Notes: generated by a model from the letters alone, not told the origin. A stretch of 64,000 nt of DNA from Blastocatellia bacterium UBA7656 (GCA_002483445.1 DLHY01000033.1:20693-84692); one strand, 5' to 3'. Counted from the first letter of the stretch, positions 50,520 through 61,261 are shown. Numbers and translations are program-made.

Positions 50520-50903
50520 ATGGGAAGATGGATAGACTGTGAAAAGGAAACGGAGAAATGCGAGGCCTGCGGTGTTCCGAAAAAAGGATATTGGGCTTCG
50601 ACCTTTGGGAGCTACCGTCAACTACTGTGCGACGAATGCTTTAAGAAGCAAAGCATAAGTTTGACATTTACTCATGGTGGACAAAATCGCTCCGCAAGGC
50701 TTTTACCCAGTCAAACAGCCACAGATGCTCTTGATGAGCAGGGGTCTTCTCTTGTCGCTGCCGACTATAACAGATCAGGTGGGCCTGATTATGAATTGGT
50801 TTTAGAGCGAACAAATCAAGTTTTGCTGACCGATAAGACTTTGAACGAATCCGACGTAAAAGACGGAGATGTTCTTATCGTAAAGCAGAAGACTCAGGGT
50901 TGA
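50520..50903 (+). CDS. Zinc-ribbon plus ubiquitin-like (beta-grasp) domain protein
   Basis: This 127-residue protein has a zinc ribbon at residues 14-40 (C14-E-A-C17 and C37-D-E-C40) with an extra C7. Residues 46-124 read like a beta-grasp: a strand I-S-L-T-F-T-H-G-G, a variable middle, the strand Y-E-L-V-L-E-R and the ending L-N-E-S-D-V-K-D-G-D-V-L-I-V-K-Q. That ending resembles the last turn of YukD/EsaB and other ubiquitin-like proteins. The protein ends in glycine (K-T-Q-G). TAAGGAGG precedes the ATG. The fold call is by pattern only. It is cytoplasmic, with no conjugation genes nearby. Confidence 0.55.
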   Translation: MGRWIDCEKETEKCEACGVPKKGYWASTFGSYRQLLCDECFKKQSISLTFTHGGQNRSARLLPSQTATDALDEQGSSLVAADYNRSGGPDYELVLERTNQVLLTDKTLNESDVKDGDVLIVKQKTQG

Positions 50904-51032
50904 TTGTAACCGGGCTTCCGCCCTCCTCGATTCGAAACAAACAATGTACTCTTTGTGCGGTCATTTCTACTTCATCCATCCCGCAGCTTGCTGCCGGACT
51001 GCTCCTTTTCATTATCATCTGCGTTGAAATTT

Positions 51033-52057
51033 ATGCCTTTCTGGAAACGAAAAAAAGAAGACGAATTCATAAGCCTCGGACTCAATCGCGCGGCCACTGT
51101 GGAAGAACAGGTCATAGCTCAAAAACCGGACGAGCCTGAAGCGGGGTTCTTCGATAAATTCAAAGCCGCAGTTACCGCCACGCGCGAAAATATCGCCGAA
51201 CGATTGGACTCCGTTATCGGCAGCAGGCGCAAGATAGATGCCGACGTGCTTGATGAACTGGAAGAAGCTCTCATCGGAGCCGATATCGGCGTGCAGACCT
51301 CGCTTGAAATAATCGATAAGGCCCGACTTCAGGTGCGTCGCAATCAACTCGGAGATGTCGATGAACTCAAGCGGCTCATCAAATCCGAACTTCAGGCCAT
51401 ACTCGATTCCACTGCAAGCCATCGCAAACACGGGACAGTAGCCAGCGAAACCGAAGTCCCGCTCCGAATAAAGCCTTACGTGATCATGGTCGTCGGCGTA
51501 AACGGAGTGGGCAAGACGACGACCATAGGCAAGCTGGCGCATCGCATCAAGAGCGAAGGGAACGAAGTCTTGATTTGCGCGGCGGACACCTTTCGCGCGG
51601 CGGCAAACGATCAGCTTGCGATATGGGCCGACCGCTCAGGCGTGCATCTGATTCAACAGCGACAGGGTACAGACCCGTCGGCTGTCCTGTTCGATTCGAT
51701 CAAGTCCGCGAAATCGCGCAACGCCGACGTGCTGATCGTAGACACCGCAGGCCGTCTCCATACTAAGACGAATTTGATGAATGAACTTGAAAAGATGCGC
51801 CGCATCGCAAGCCGCGAAGTCGAGAGCGCACCTCATGAAGTCCTGCTGGTTATGGATGCCGTTACGGGGCAGAACGGATTGGAGCAGGCTCGGCAGTTCG
51901 CCAAGTCAGTTCCGGTGACGGGTCTCGTGCTGACGAAACTCGACGGCACGGCGAAAGGCGGCATCGTCGTCGCCATAGCGAAAGAGCTAGGCATACCGAT
52001 TCGTTATGTCGGAATAGGCGAACAGATGACCGATCTGGTGGAGTTTTCGACTGAAGC

Positions 52058-52082
<25 letters not shown>
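51033..52082 (+). CDS. ftsY: Signal recognition particle receptor FtsY
   Basis: About 349 residues from the ATG at 51033 (M-P-F-W-K-R-K-K); the frame is open upstream to 50955 without support. The NG GTPase core is clear: G-V-N-G-V-G-K-T-T-T-I-G-K (G1), D-T-F-R-A-A-A, D-T-A-G-R-L (G3), T-K-L-D-G-T-A-K-G-G (G4) and the closing G-I-G-E-Q-M-T-D-L. The acidic A domain is short. FtsY docks SRP-ribosome complexes at the membrane. The gene overlaps the convergent P450 gene by 25 bp at the 3' ends. Confidence 0.95.
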
Positions 52083-53470
<1,388 letters not shown>

Positions 53471-53591
53471 TAGTGGCTCCGAATAATTTTGATGAACGCG
53501 CACGAGTATTATGCGCGCAGTGATGAAATCCGCGCCACCCCGGTTTTTCAGAAATATTATTTGCGGAAAATGGAATAGCGAGGGAGCAGGT

Positions 53592-53775
53592 GCCGCGAAG
53601 CGGCCCGAAGAAGGTAGCCAGATGTTTCACATCTGGGACCCGTGTCATCATCCCCCGCCGCGTTGGAGACGCGGGAGAATATTCTGGCGCTCCACAAGAG
53701 CGCGAAAACTCATCTCTCCATACCAGACGTTGCGCGTCTGGCTACCTTCTTTGTGCGCCTTCGGCGCGCTGTCCG
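53592..53775. repeat. Family B palindromic repeat, complete copy
   Basis: AAGAAGGTAGCCAGA near the left end and TCTGGCTACCTTCTT near the right are exact complements. Between them lie CCAGATGTTTCACATCTGG, CGCGTTGGAGACGCG and ACCAGACGTTGCGCGTCTGG. Together they fill the gap between the GMC and P450 genes. The left two thirds match 1326-1437 motif by motif. Confidence 0.8.
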
Positions 53776-53789
53776 ATTTTCAAAATACG

Positions 53790-55370
53790 CTAAGGCTCGA
53801 TAAGCTTGGCGATTCTTTCTGCAAGCGCAGCTATGGTGCGCGATGGATTGAGTCCTATGGCTTCAGGGATGATGGCTCCGTCTGCCACATAAAGATTCGG
53901 ATAGCCGAATACTTCGCCGCGATGATTGACTACTCCATTCGTCGCGGTCGTTCCCATATTACAACCGCCCAGCGGGTGCGGCGTGACGAGGTTTTTCAGC
54001 AAAGTCCATGTGGGAGGAACCCATGGGTCTCCTCCGGTCGCTTCGGCGAGTCGTTTGTGCATACTGACTATGGCCTCGATGACAGGTTCCGACCGCTTGA
54101 TGTCCCACTTCAGCGCAAGCCTTCTGCGCCACGGAGCATACCAGATTCTTTGCAAACGCAGCCTCCCGTCCGCCGCATCGATGCCCTGAGCGAACCAGGG
54201 CATAACATTGCCCAGCGGGTCATCTTCGCGCACGACGAGTTTGAGCGCCTCCAGCAGCACACTGGCCAGAGGATTCTTCGCTCCCGATTTCATCTTTGTC
54301 TGAAGAATATTTCTCAGCACGTTCGGGAAGCCGCCGTCTTCGATGAAGAACTGCTGGCCATCGACTTTGCCATCCAGAAAATCTATAGCGCACGTTATGG
54401 TCGGCCCCTGAGTGGGAGAGACTTCGCGATCATCATAAAAAGCGGGCGTCAAGAAATCCCCATTCGAACTCCAGTTATAGCCGAGAAAGCGGCTGATGTT
54501 GGGAAGAGTTTTATACTGGTCACGGCATCGGAGAAGCAATTCGGTCGAGCCGAGCGAGCCTGCCGCAAGTATCACCCGGCGAGATGTCTCGCTTCCACTG
54601 ATGAGTTTGCCATGTTCGATGCGGTTGAAATGGACGCGATAGCCGTCGGCTTCGGGGCTGATATATTTCACGACGTGAAGCGGACGCACTTCAGCCCCGT
54701 GCTTTTCGGCCCATGGGATGTAGTTGAGGTCGAGCGTGTTTTTGGCCTTCACCTGACATCCGATGTCGCAGTTCCCGCAGTGAACGCAGGTTCCCTGCTG
54801 TTGCCCCTGAGCATTGATAAACTTTTCAGTATTCCTGTCGCTGAACGGGTCATCGGGAAACTTTGGCCAGTTCTGGCTGAAGGACACTGCCACGGGGAGC
54901 TTGCGAAAACGGTCGCCATATCCGAGCTTTTCAGCGCCCTCCTTCATGAGATTGAAACGGCGAGTGAGTTGATTGTCAGGCAAGGTCTGGAGGTTCAGCA
55001 TAACGCCGACCTGATCGTAGTAGGGCTTGAGTTCCGCGTAGGTGATTTCGGGCGGCCAGCCCTGATTGAAAAGCTCAGGCTTTGCCTCGACTGAGATGTT
55101 GGCATAGATGAGAGAGCCTCCGCCTACGCCCGCGCCCTGAGCTATCGACATATCGTCGAACATGCGAAAGTCGAGCCATCCGTTTTGTCGCTGCGGTTCA
55201 TCGGGGTCGTAAATCCATGGGTCGTCCAAATCGCGCGGATACTTGTTATGTTCCCACCTTCGCCCGCGTTCCAGCACAAGCGCCTTCAAACCTTTTTCCG
55301 CGAGCCGACAGGCTGTCACCGCTCCGCCAAATCCGCTGCCGATAATGATCACATCGAAAGTATTGGGCAT
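53790..55370 (-). CDS. GMC-family oxidoreductase, cholesterol-oxidase-like
   Basis: This 526-residue FAD enzyme has the N-terminal dinucleotide motif I-I-G-S-G-F-G-G-A-V-T-A, V-L-E-R-G-R-R-W, and G-A-G-V-G-G-G-S-L-I-Y-A-N. A cysteine-rich stretch C-V-H-C-G-N-C-D-I-G-C, followed by A-K-N-T-L-D, is typical of this subgroup. The C-terminus has T-P-H-P-L-G-G-C and L-Y-V-A-D-G-A-I-I-P. Enzymes of this group oxidise sterols or long-chain alcohols. GGAGGAG precedes the ATG. It is the last gene of a same-strand cluster with hydrolase, decarboxylase-like and phosphoesterase genes. Confidence 0.9.
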   Translation of the reverse strand: MPNTFDVIIIGSGFGGAVTACRLAEKGLKALVLERGRRWEHNKYPRDLDDPWIYDPDEPQRQNGWLDFRMFDDMSIAQGAGVGGGSLIYANISVEAKPELFNQGWPPEITYAELKPYYDQVGVMLNLQTLPDNQLTRRFNLMKEGAEKLGYGDRFRKLPVAVSFSQNWPKFPDDPFSDRNTEKFINAQGQQQGTCVHCGNCDIGCQVKAKNTLDLNYIPWAEKHGAEVRPLHVVKYISPEADGYRVHFNRIEHGKLISGSETSRRVILAAGSLGSTELLLRCRDQYKTLPNISRFLGYNWSSNGDFLTPAFYDDREVSPTQGPTITCAIDFLDGKVDGQQFFIEDGGFPNVLRNILQTKMKSGAKNPLASVLLEALKLVVREDDPLGNVMPWFAQGIDAADGRLRLQRIWYAPWRRRLALKWDIKRSEPVIEAIVSMHKRLAEATGGDPWVPPTWTLLKNLVTPHPLGGCNMGTTATNGVVNHRGEVFGYPNLYVADGAIIPEAIGLNPSRTIAALAERIAKLIEP

Positions 55371-55766
55371 TATCTCCTCCTTCGAAAAGTCTGGGGTCGA
55401 GAGTCTGGAGTCTGGAGTCCGCTATTTGGAGCCATCACCTGGTTTTAATACTTTCCGAGCGTCGTCACTGACGACCGGGAAGACTCATCGGAAAATGTAG
55501 AGCCGTCGGCCAGCCTGCTGGTTCCCCGAGTCTTCTACTTTCCGCGCGTCAACACTCTGGCCGACGGTTCTGCCTGGCGACTCCTCAGAAAACAGAAGTC
55601 AGAAGTCAGAATGTGTGCGCATTGTGTGATTGACTCGTGCCTTACACCTCTTCATTCTTTCCGAGCGTCGTCTCTCGGCATGGAAGACTCATCGGAAAAG
55701 GTACAGCAGGCTGCCAGCCTGCTGGTTCCCTGATTTTCATTCTTTCCGCGCGTCAAGATGACCCGG
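55371..55766. repeat. Tandem and nested family A-type elements upstream of GMC gene
   Basis: This 396-bp gap holds GAGTCTGGAGTCTGGAG units (55398-55419) and two near-copies of TTTCCGAGCGTCGTC...GACTCATCGGAAAA (55452-55495 and about 55660-55699). A family A-like hairpin with AGCCGTCGGCCAG/CTGGCCGACGGTT arms lies at 55496-55577, GAAGTCA repeats at 55600-55616, and a second element with CAGGCTGCCAGCCTG at 55700-55757. On the minus strand TTTTC(T/C)GA(G/T)GAGTC recurs three times. The last element appears cut off at the stop codon of the upstream gene. Confidence 0.75.
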
Positions 55767-57644
55767 TTAATTGCCGGGGCCGATCCTTATCGGTTTTTCG
55801 ATCAGTCGGGATTTTATGCTGCTCCCGTCAGGCTCGAACCATGGTTTGCTATCACTCGCTTCGGGCCTGTACTTCCATTTCCTGCACGCCCGCGTCACTC
55901 CTATCGGATATATCGTCAACATTCCGGTTTCGTCTATTCGCAGGCGGAGAAAATTCTTGTAATCGGGGATGCGCTGCGCGGAGAATACCTCGTTGGTGTG
56001 TCTGCCCGTCAGCACTTCGCTCAACAGCAGATATCCCCCCATCAGAAACCCGCCTAGAAGGCCGCCTATGACGAACATCTCCAGTGTGAAAAGAGCGGCA
56101 AACGTCAGGTGCTCAGGCCGGTAGTTCGCTAATGGTTCCTTCAGCCATTCGTCTGCATTATTGATACCGGCGAAAATCCAGATCAAAGCCAGATTCAAGG
56201 CGACGTGAGCCATTGCATGCAAAAGTCCGGCGACTACTCTCAAAACGCCTGCGACTTTCACCCTCGATTTCAACCACTTGAACCTGCTTTTTGCATCGCT
56301 GAATGCGATCAGACCAAAGACGAGAACGACCAGAAACAGAACGGTGCCGGGACTGTAGTGGATGATGTCGAAGAACCGTTTCAGCACATAATCGGCCTGC
56401 GAGAAAGGCTTATCAGCTATGTCTTTTATGAAAGTCGAGCCTGTGGTATTTCCGGCGTTATAGCTCGCGCTTTCAAGAATCCAGGCAAATAGCGTGTACA
56501 GAAAAGCCAGCAGGAGCGAAAAGCCCCAACTCATGAAGGGAAACCCCATAATTTTCCATCTCAATCCGCGTGAAACTTTCATCGAGGGGAACTCGCTCGC
56601 GCGCTTGAATGTAGTCTTTTCAGGGTTGCGATCCGCCTCGATCTTTATCTCATCCGGCATACTATGTGTCGCATAGAGATAAGCGCCTCCACCTCCTGCC
56701 GTGATGTAGTGTCGTTTTCCATCTTCAGTCGAATAGCGGCAGTAATGATGCAGGTCTCCGGTAAGCATCACCGGGACTAGGCCCCCGTACTCGAGAATGG
56801 TTTCCCGCACGAAAAAATCAAGGTTCTGGTAGCCCGTAGCGTTTCCCTCCGCCGCAGACACCCAACTGGGCTGGGCGTTGACCAGAATTATTCTGTCTCC
56901 CTTTTCCATCTCATCATTAGCGACCTGCTCGAAGTACTCGATCTGCGGTTTATCGATGTCGGCTTCGAACTGAATATCGATTCCCCATATCCACCAGTTG
57001 TGCGGAAGCTTGATGGCGAAGTAGCTCTTGTTCTGACGAGTGCGCCAATCGCCGATCTTTCGCTGCTGGCAGAACAGGCGCAGAAAGCTCGTCAGCCCGT
57101 CGTACCAGTCATGGTTTCCCGGTATGGCGAACAAGTCGGGCGGGTCCTCGCCGTCGACGCGCGGCATAGCCGATTGATAAGGCCCGATGAAGCGATCCTG
57201 ATATTCTTCGCGCTTCGCCGTCGGATAGACTTCATCTCCGCCGAGAATCAGAATTCGCCCGCGCTCAGTATGGCTGTCGCAGCCTTCAGGTTTGAGTTTT
57301 TCCTGAGCCGCTAACCACGCCATCGTGTAGGTCGAATCCCATCCGTCTCCCATGTCGGCGATGAAATCCATCCATATCTCCTGCCGAGCGGAATAATCGA
57401 ATACGAGTTGCTCTTCTTCGTCAGGAGGGTGCAGGGCGGCCTGCATCTCGCGCTTGTCGGCATACGCGCCGAGTATGGCTGAGAGCAGAACTTTCACGCC
57501 GGTTTTGGCCAGTTGTCTGGGATCGAACCAGTCGACCATTTCCCTGCGCTTGAAGCCAAGCTCTTCTTCGCTGGCGGGAGACTTTCGCGTTATCGCTCTT
57601 ATCTCGCCTGACGGGCTGCTTGCTACGATTTTACTTCTTGACAT
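55767..57644 (-). CDS. Metallophosphoesterase with C-terminal membrane domain
   Basis: This 625-residue protein has a calcineurin-like phosphoesterase core: A-D-M-G-D-G, L-G-G-D-E-V-Y-P, G-N-H-D-W-Y-D and G-D-L-H-H-Y. The first motif is D-x-G-D-G rather than D-x-H. Four hydrophobic helices follow in the C-terminal third (around F-P-F-M-S-W-G-F-S-L-L-L, T-V-L-F-L-V-V-L-V-F, L-H-A-M-A-H-V-A-L-N and A-L-F-T-L-E-M-F-V-I). It may cleave a phosphate ester at the membrane. Its start overlaps the preceding gene by 14 bp, tying it to the GMC cluster. Confidence 0.85.
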   Translation of the reverse strand: MSRSKIVASSPSGEIRAITRKSPASEEELGFKRREMVDWFDPRQLAKTGVKVLLSAILGAYADKREMQAALHPPDEEEQLVFDYSARQEIWMDFIADMGDGWDSTYTMAWLAAQEKLKPEGCDSHTERGRILILGGDEVYPTAKREEYQDRFIGPYQSAMPRVDGEDPPDLFAIPGNHDWYDGLTSFLRLFCQQRKIGDWRTRQNKSYFAIKLPHNWWIWGIDIQFEADIDKPQIEYFEQVANDEMEKGDRIILVNAQPSWVSAAEGNATGYQNLDFFVRETILEYGGLVPVMLTGDLHHYCRYSTEDGKRHYITAGGGGAYLYATHSMPDEIKIEADRNPEKTTFKRASEFPSMKVSRGLRWKIMGFPFMSWGFSLLLAFLYTLFAWILESASYNAGNTTGSTFIKDIADKPFSQADYVLKRFFDIIHYSPGTVLFLVVLVFGLIAFSDAKSRFKWLKSRVKVAGVLRVVAGLLHAMAHVALNLALIWIFAGINNADEWLKEPLANYRPEHLTFAALFTLEMFVIGGLLGGFLMGGYLLLSEVLTGRHTNEVFSAQRIPDYKNFLRLRIDETGMLTIYPIGVTRACRKWKYRPEASDSKPWFEPDGSSIKSRLIEKPIRIGPGN

Positions 57645-58233
57645 AAGTATCCCATAGATCGCCCATGAAGAAGCGACCGAATTTGAGCAGCGCGGCTGCC
57701 TGATCCGTCACTGATTCGGCATTGATGGCCTTCATGGTTGAAACCATCTTCGCCAGTTCCTTCACGCCAAGACTCAATACGCCTGCGCCCACCACCTGTC
57801 CGCTCTTGTCCGTCCCCTCGTGCAGTTGCGTGAAGAGCGTCGTCGTGTCTTTCCACAGATCGAATCCGGGATCGTCGCGCACTTCTTTTTTTCCAGCCAG
57901 ATAGTAAGACTGGCCGCCGTGTTCGAAGGCCATCTCATAAATCATGTGTTTCATTTTGGGATCGCCCGATGGCGAAAACAGATTGAACGCGCCCCCGTGA
58001 GCAGCGATGCCATTGCCGAAAGGCGTGAAATCGATGCTGCCGGTTATGCTGCCATTGTGATTCGCGTCGGAGATGAAGCGATCAAGATCATCGATTTGGA
58101 TCGTCGCGTGCAACGCAAGCTCGCTGTCCGCTTTATTACCCTTCTTTTCTCCCTCGGCGGGATCAGATTCGCCGAGAATGAATCCGCCCTTCATCGTCTC
58201 TCTGAAAGTGATTCCAAGAATTTTTTCCGTCAT
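57631..58233 (-). CDS. GMC-oxidoreductase-associated domain protein (unknown function)
   Basis: 200 residues from the ATG at 58233, which has GGAGGAG upstream. It starts T-F-R-E-T-M-K-G-G-F and contains I-Q-I-D-D-L-D-R-F-I, F-N-L-F, M-I-Y-E-M-A-F-E-H-G-G-Q-S-Y-Y-L-A-G-K-K and D-L-W-K-D-T-T-T-L-F-T-Q-L. From memory, this beta-rich pattern appears as a domain fused to cholesterol-oxidase-type GMC enzymes in other bacteria. Here it is a separate gene in a GMC cluster. No catalytic motif is apparent; it may bind the lipid substrate. Confidence 0.6.
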   Translation of the reverse strand: MTEKILGITFRETMKGGFILGESDPAEGEKKGNKADSELALHATIQIDDLDRFISDANHNGSITGSIDFTPFGNGIAAHGGAFNLFSPSGDPKMKHMIYEMAFEHGGQSYYLAGKKEVRDDPGFDLWKDTTTLFTQLHEGTDKSGQVVGAGVLSLGVKELAKMVSTMKAINAESVTDQAAALLKFGRFFMGDLWDTYVKK

Positions 58234-58239
58234 CACGCT

Positions 58240-58410
58240 CTCCTCCGAAAATGTACAGCAGGCTGCCAGCCTGCTGCTTCCCCGAATTTTCATGCTTTCA
58301 GAGTGTCAACAGGCTGCCAGCCTGTTGTACATCCGCGACTCCTCCGAAATTGTGGCGCAAGCTGTCAGCTTGCGTAGCTGCAAATTTCGTACTTTCAGGG
58401 CGCGCAATCT
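58240..58410. repeat. Family A element with SD-containing direct repeats, plus a degenerate half element
   Basis: The core is TGTACAGCAGG...CCTGTTGTACA (58252-58331) with two CAGGCTGCCAGCCTG palindromes, flanked by CTCCTCCGAAA at 58240-58250 and 58339-58349. On the minus strand the first copy supplies GGAGGAG for the gene starting at 58233. Next to it lies a related palindrome GCGCAAGCTGTCAGCTTGCG (58355-58374). Confidence 0.85.
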
Positions 58411-58433
58411 AACTACATTGCGCTACCGGATTC

Positions 58434-59336
58434 CTATACAGTTGATCTCACAGCTTCGCGCTCGACCTCTTCGACTGTGGCCGAGGGAGGATCGAGCCAT
58501 TCCTGACCCAGACCCAAATCGATAACACTCTCTATGCCTTCCATAGGATGGGCGGGCATACGTTCGTAATCCAGAAACCAGCACTCGAAGTGGTCGTCGA
58601 GTATGCCGCTGCTGTCAGGGAAGAAAGCCGTAATCAGGGGATCAGGGTTGATCTCCAGATTCCTTATTGCTTCGGCGCGCGGATGGTTGCCGAGGTAGAG
58701 CCGCGCCGATCCCCTGCGTGAAAATTTGAATCCGGCCCTGCCTTTGAAATAGAGGTTGGATTTCGTGAGCAGCCCGCGAAATGCGCTGTAACTCGAAGCG
58801 CCCATGCTCACGGGCAGGCGAGTTCGTTCGGGCCGGTCGATTTCTATCTTCATCACCAATTGCCCGTCCTTGTCGTACTGGCTGCTGATGACGCGCTCAC
58901 CAATTTTGAAATCGAGATTGGCCTGATGCTTGGGCATTCCCCATATAGTCTTGCCGCCCTTGACTGAAATCTCTGTGCTTACGGGCAGGTCGAGTACGAA
59001 CTGCCCTGTGCCGTATCGCTTCATGAAAATCGCGGGGAGCAATCGCGGCGCAGGTTTTCGAGTGCGAGTGCAGGCGATGGCGACGCAGAACTCTATGTAT
59101 TTGCCGATGACTGTCGAGCGATAATCTATCACTGTAATCAGCAGCACCGCTTTGTTCCACAGCCTGAGCGGATGAAGCTCGCTTCCGGGAAGCATGGCCC
59201 GCGCCCGGTCATAGCTGATCGAGAAGGCAGCCATAAGAGCCGGAGAATTCTCGGCCTTGACTGGAAGCGTGAATGGGATGCCATCGACGAGAGCCGAGCG
59301 TCCCGTCTGCTGCCTGAGCCGTCGCGGTATTGCCAT
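58434..59336 (-). CDS. Acetoacetate-decarboxylase-family protein
   Basis: This 300-residue protein matches the ADC-like fold: Y-R-S-T-V-I-G-K-Y-I-E-F-C-V-A near the middle, then T-I-W-G-M-P-K-H-Q-A, where the lysine sits near where the Schiff-base lysine of acetoacetate decarboxylase lies. True ADCs have a Lys-Lys pair; here only one Lys is seen, so the reaction may differ. GAGAGGA precedes the ATG. It is eight bases from the upstream hydrolase gene, which indicates one transcript. Confidence 0.75.
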   Translation of the reverse strand: MAIPRRLRQQTGRSALVDGIPFTLPVKAENSPALMAAFSISYDRARAMLPGSELHPLRLWNKAVLLITVIDYRSTVIGKYIEFCVAIACTRTRKPAPRLLPAIFMKRYGTGQFVLDLPVSTEISVKGGKTIWGMPKHQANLDFKIGERVISSQYDKDGQLVMKIEIDRPERTRLPVSMGASSYSAFRGLLTKSNLYFKGRAGFKFSRRGSARLYLGNHPRAEAIRNLEINPDPLITAFFPDSSGILDDHFECWFLDYERMPAHPMEGIESVIDLGLGQEWLDPPSATVEEVEREAVRSTV

Positions 59337-59344
59337 CGTTCCTC

Positions 59345-60394
59345 TCAGTTTGGTTTGTCCAGTTCCGCGACCATCAGCGGAAAGACATCCGTCGATGCGT
59401 TCTTGCCCATAAAGATATCCAGATGCGCGTATTCGGGCAGCACATGGAGCGAGTGATAATCTTTGCGATAGGAGTTGAAATGATCGAAGGATTTCTGCTG
59501 GCTTTCAGCCAGAAACGTCCGGTTCAATTCTCCTGCAAAAAAAGCTATGCGGGCATCGGTCTGAGGCGGCCCGGCTGCGAAATCTTCAGGCAGTTCTTTC
59601 TTGCCTTCAACCGAGACGAGGTTGCCCCTACTCAGGCATCGCGACATCTGCTGGAAGAAGCGCAATGGCACGTGAGCGAATTCACCTCGGAGCCAGTCGT
59701 GAGTCTCAGGGTTTAGATTCTCGTGACGCCAGAGCGTTGGAAAGCCTGTGCCATAGGTGAAGCTTGCCATCCGGCACACGAGATTATCGCATTCGTGATG
59801 AGTCATCCTTACAAGCAGAGTGATGAGTTTGGCCATCATCGTCGGCGCTTCGATGCCCCACTGCGGATCGAGGTACTTGATGAACGGCCTGACCATCGGC
59901 AGCGCGACTTTGATCTTGAAAGCGGCTGTGGAGGGAACGATTGTATGAAGAGTGACGGCGTTTGCGATTATAGTTTTGACTTGAGGCACAAGCCCTGCTA
60001 CAGCCGACATCATGAAGCTGGTCGATCCCTGGCAATGAATGATCGCTTTTACTTCGTCCCATCCGGTTTCTTTGACGACAGTCTTCACCGCTACGGGGTG
60101 GTCGTAGACGGCGGCCTGATCGAGCGTCCACAGGTTCGGCGCAAAATCGATGCTGGCTCGCCAGTTTTCCAGCCATACGTCGTAGCCGTGACCCACGAGG
60201 AAATCTACGATGGTCGTATCGACCGGCGCGCGAAAAATATTTGCGCGCACACCGGCCCCGTGTACCAGAATGACCGGGCCTTTGTGAGGGGGCCGCTCTC
60301 CCTGTACGTTTATCAGATTGCACTCAAGTCCGTCGCCAGCAGTAAAGTTGACGACCCGCTCCTTGAGGTTCTGCCGACGTAACTCTTGAGGCAT
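59345..60394 (-). CDS. Alpha/beta hydrolase (cholesterol-oxidase-associated type)
   Basis: This 349-residue hydrolase has an oxyanion-hole motif V-H-G-A-G-V-R and a nucleophile elbow H-C-Q-G-S-T-S, G-x-x-S-like rather than strict G-x-S-x-G. The acid and histidine lie in the C-terminal third (Y-A-H-L-D-I-F-M-G is the likely histidine). D-V-W-L-E-N-W-R-A-S matches hydrolases fused behind GMC cholesterol oxidases in other bacteria. AGGAG precedes the ATG. It is the first gene of the hydrolase, decarboxylase-like, associated-domain, phosphoesterase and GMC series. Confidence 0.8.
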   Translation of the reverse strand: MPQELRRQNLKERVVNFTAGDGLECNLINVQGERPPHKGPVILVHGAGVRANIFRAPVDTTIVDFLVGHGYDVWLENWRASIDFAPNLWTLDQAAVYDHPVAVKTVVKETGWDEVKAIIHCQGSTSFMMSAVAGLVPQVKTIIANAVTLHTIVPSTAAFKIKVALPMVRPFIKYLDPQWGIEAPTMMAKLITLLVRMTHHECDNLVCRMASFTYGTGFPTLWRHENLNPETHDWLRGEFAHVPLRFFQQMSRCLSRGNLVSVEGKKELPEDFAAGPPQTDARIAFFAGELNRTFLAESQQKSFDHFNSYRKDYHSLHVLPEYAHLDIFMGKNASTDVFPLMVAELDKPN

Positions 60395-60549
60395 CGAGGT
60401 TCACTCCTGATGTCGATTTTTCGCAACAACATCCTGCGATATTCACCCATTAGACATGACGCAAAAATTTCCAGAGACACTGCAAAAATTTTCGGACGCG
60501 GAGTTACAGGCGATACGGAGAATGATCAGGCGCGTCAAGTTTCTTTGAA

Positions 60550-60816
60550 TTATTGCTCGCGCTTTCTGAGGCTGCCGACCGTGAATTGAAATCGTTCCGG
60601 TTCGCTCTCGATGGCGGCTGTCTGACTCTGATCCTGCGGCGACGCGACCGCGCCTGAAAGAAGCTGGCGAATGCGCGTCCATCGCGCTCGTTCATCGCTG
60701 ACTAATCGAGTGAATTCTTCCCGCGCCTCGTCACTGGCAATCCCGCTTGCGGCAGCGGCTATTCGGTCGATGAAGGGCATCAGGTAGCCGAAATCTTTTT
60801 CAAAACGATCCTCCAT
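60550..60816 (-). CDS. Small helical protein of unknown function
   Basis: This 88-residue protein has a strong ribosome-binding site (AGGGAGGAG) before the ATG. The first 55 residues look like two amphipathic helices (F-G-Y-L-M-P-F-I-D-R-I-A-A-A-A and A-R-E-E-F-T-R-L-V-S-D-E-R-A-R-W). The tail is charged. There is no signal peptide. It lies on the same strand as, and upstream of, the hydrolase cluster, 155 bases from it. Family not recognised. Confidence 0.6.
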   Translation of the reverse strand: MEDRFEKDFGYLMPFIDRIAAAASGIASDEAREEFTRLVSDERARWTRIRQLLSGAVASPQDQSQTAAIESEPERFQFTVGSLRKREQ

Positions 60817-61261
60817 CTCGTCTCCTCCCTGCGCTCGATTCTGTCACTGGAGTTTATCACAAAACTTTTTCGCGGTATCAATGCCTGAATCATTGCGCAG
60901 GGTTCCTGCAAAGTAGGATTATCGACGCAAAATCAGATTTAGCGATTCCTGGCCTCTGCCAGGTTCTGGTCTTGCCTCATCTCCAATCCTGTTATCAGGT
61001 TGTTTATCACTCCCATCACCTGCGATCTCCTCTCCTCAACCTGCAAACGTCTTCTCTCATCGTTACGCCTTTCCGTTAGGGCAACCCATTTTCTATTCCC
61101 CTATCCCTTTGGTTTGCGACCACCTGTGAGGCAAACGAGATGATAGAAGAGACTATCGAGATCAAAGATAAACGGTTCGGTTTGAACTACATTATGATAT
61201 TGAACCGAGTAATGCCTATCTTTTCAACTGTCAAGCTACTTCGCAGGAATTCACGCCTTGC
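60817..61261. other. Intergenic region upstream of metK
   Basis: This 445-base divergent gap has no convincing gene on either strand. An inverted repeat CGGTTC (61173-61178) / GAACCG (61202-61207) flanks AT-rich sequence. I searched by eye for SAM-I, SAM-II and SAH riboswitch cores and did not find one. Confidence 0.45.

Noticed and set aside
53511..55094. 527-residue plus-strand frame over the GMC gene
   Set aside because: Antisense shadow: it covers repeat sequence and the GMC coding region, and no family is recognisable.
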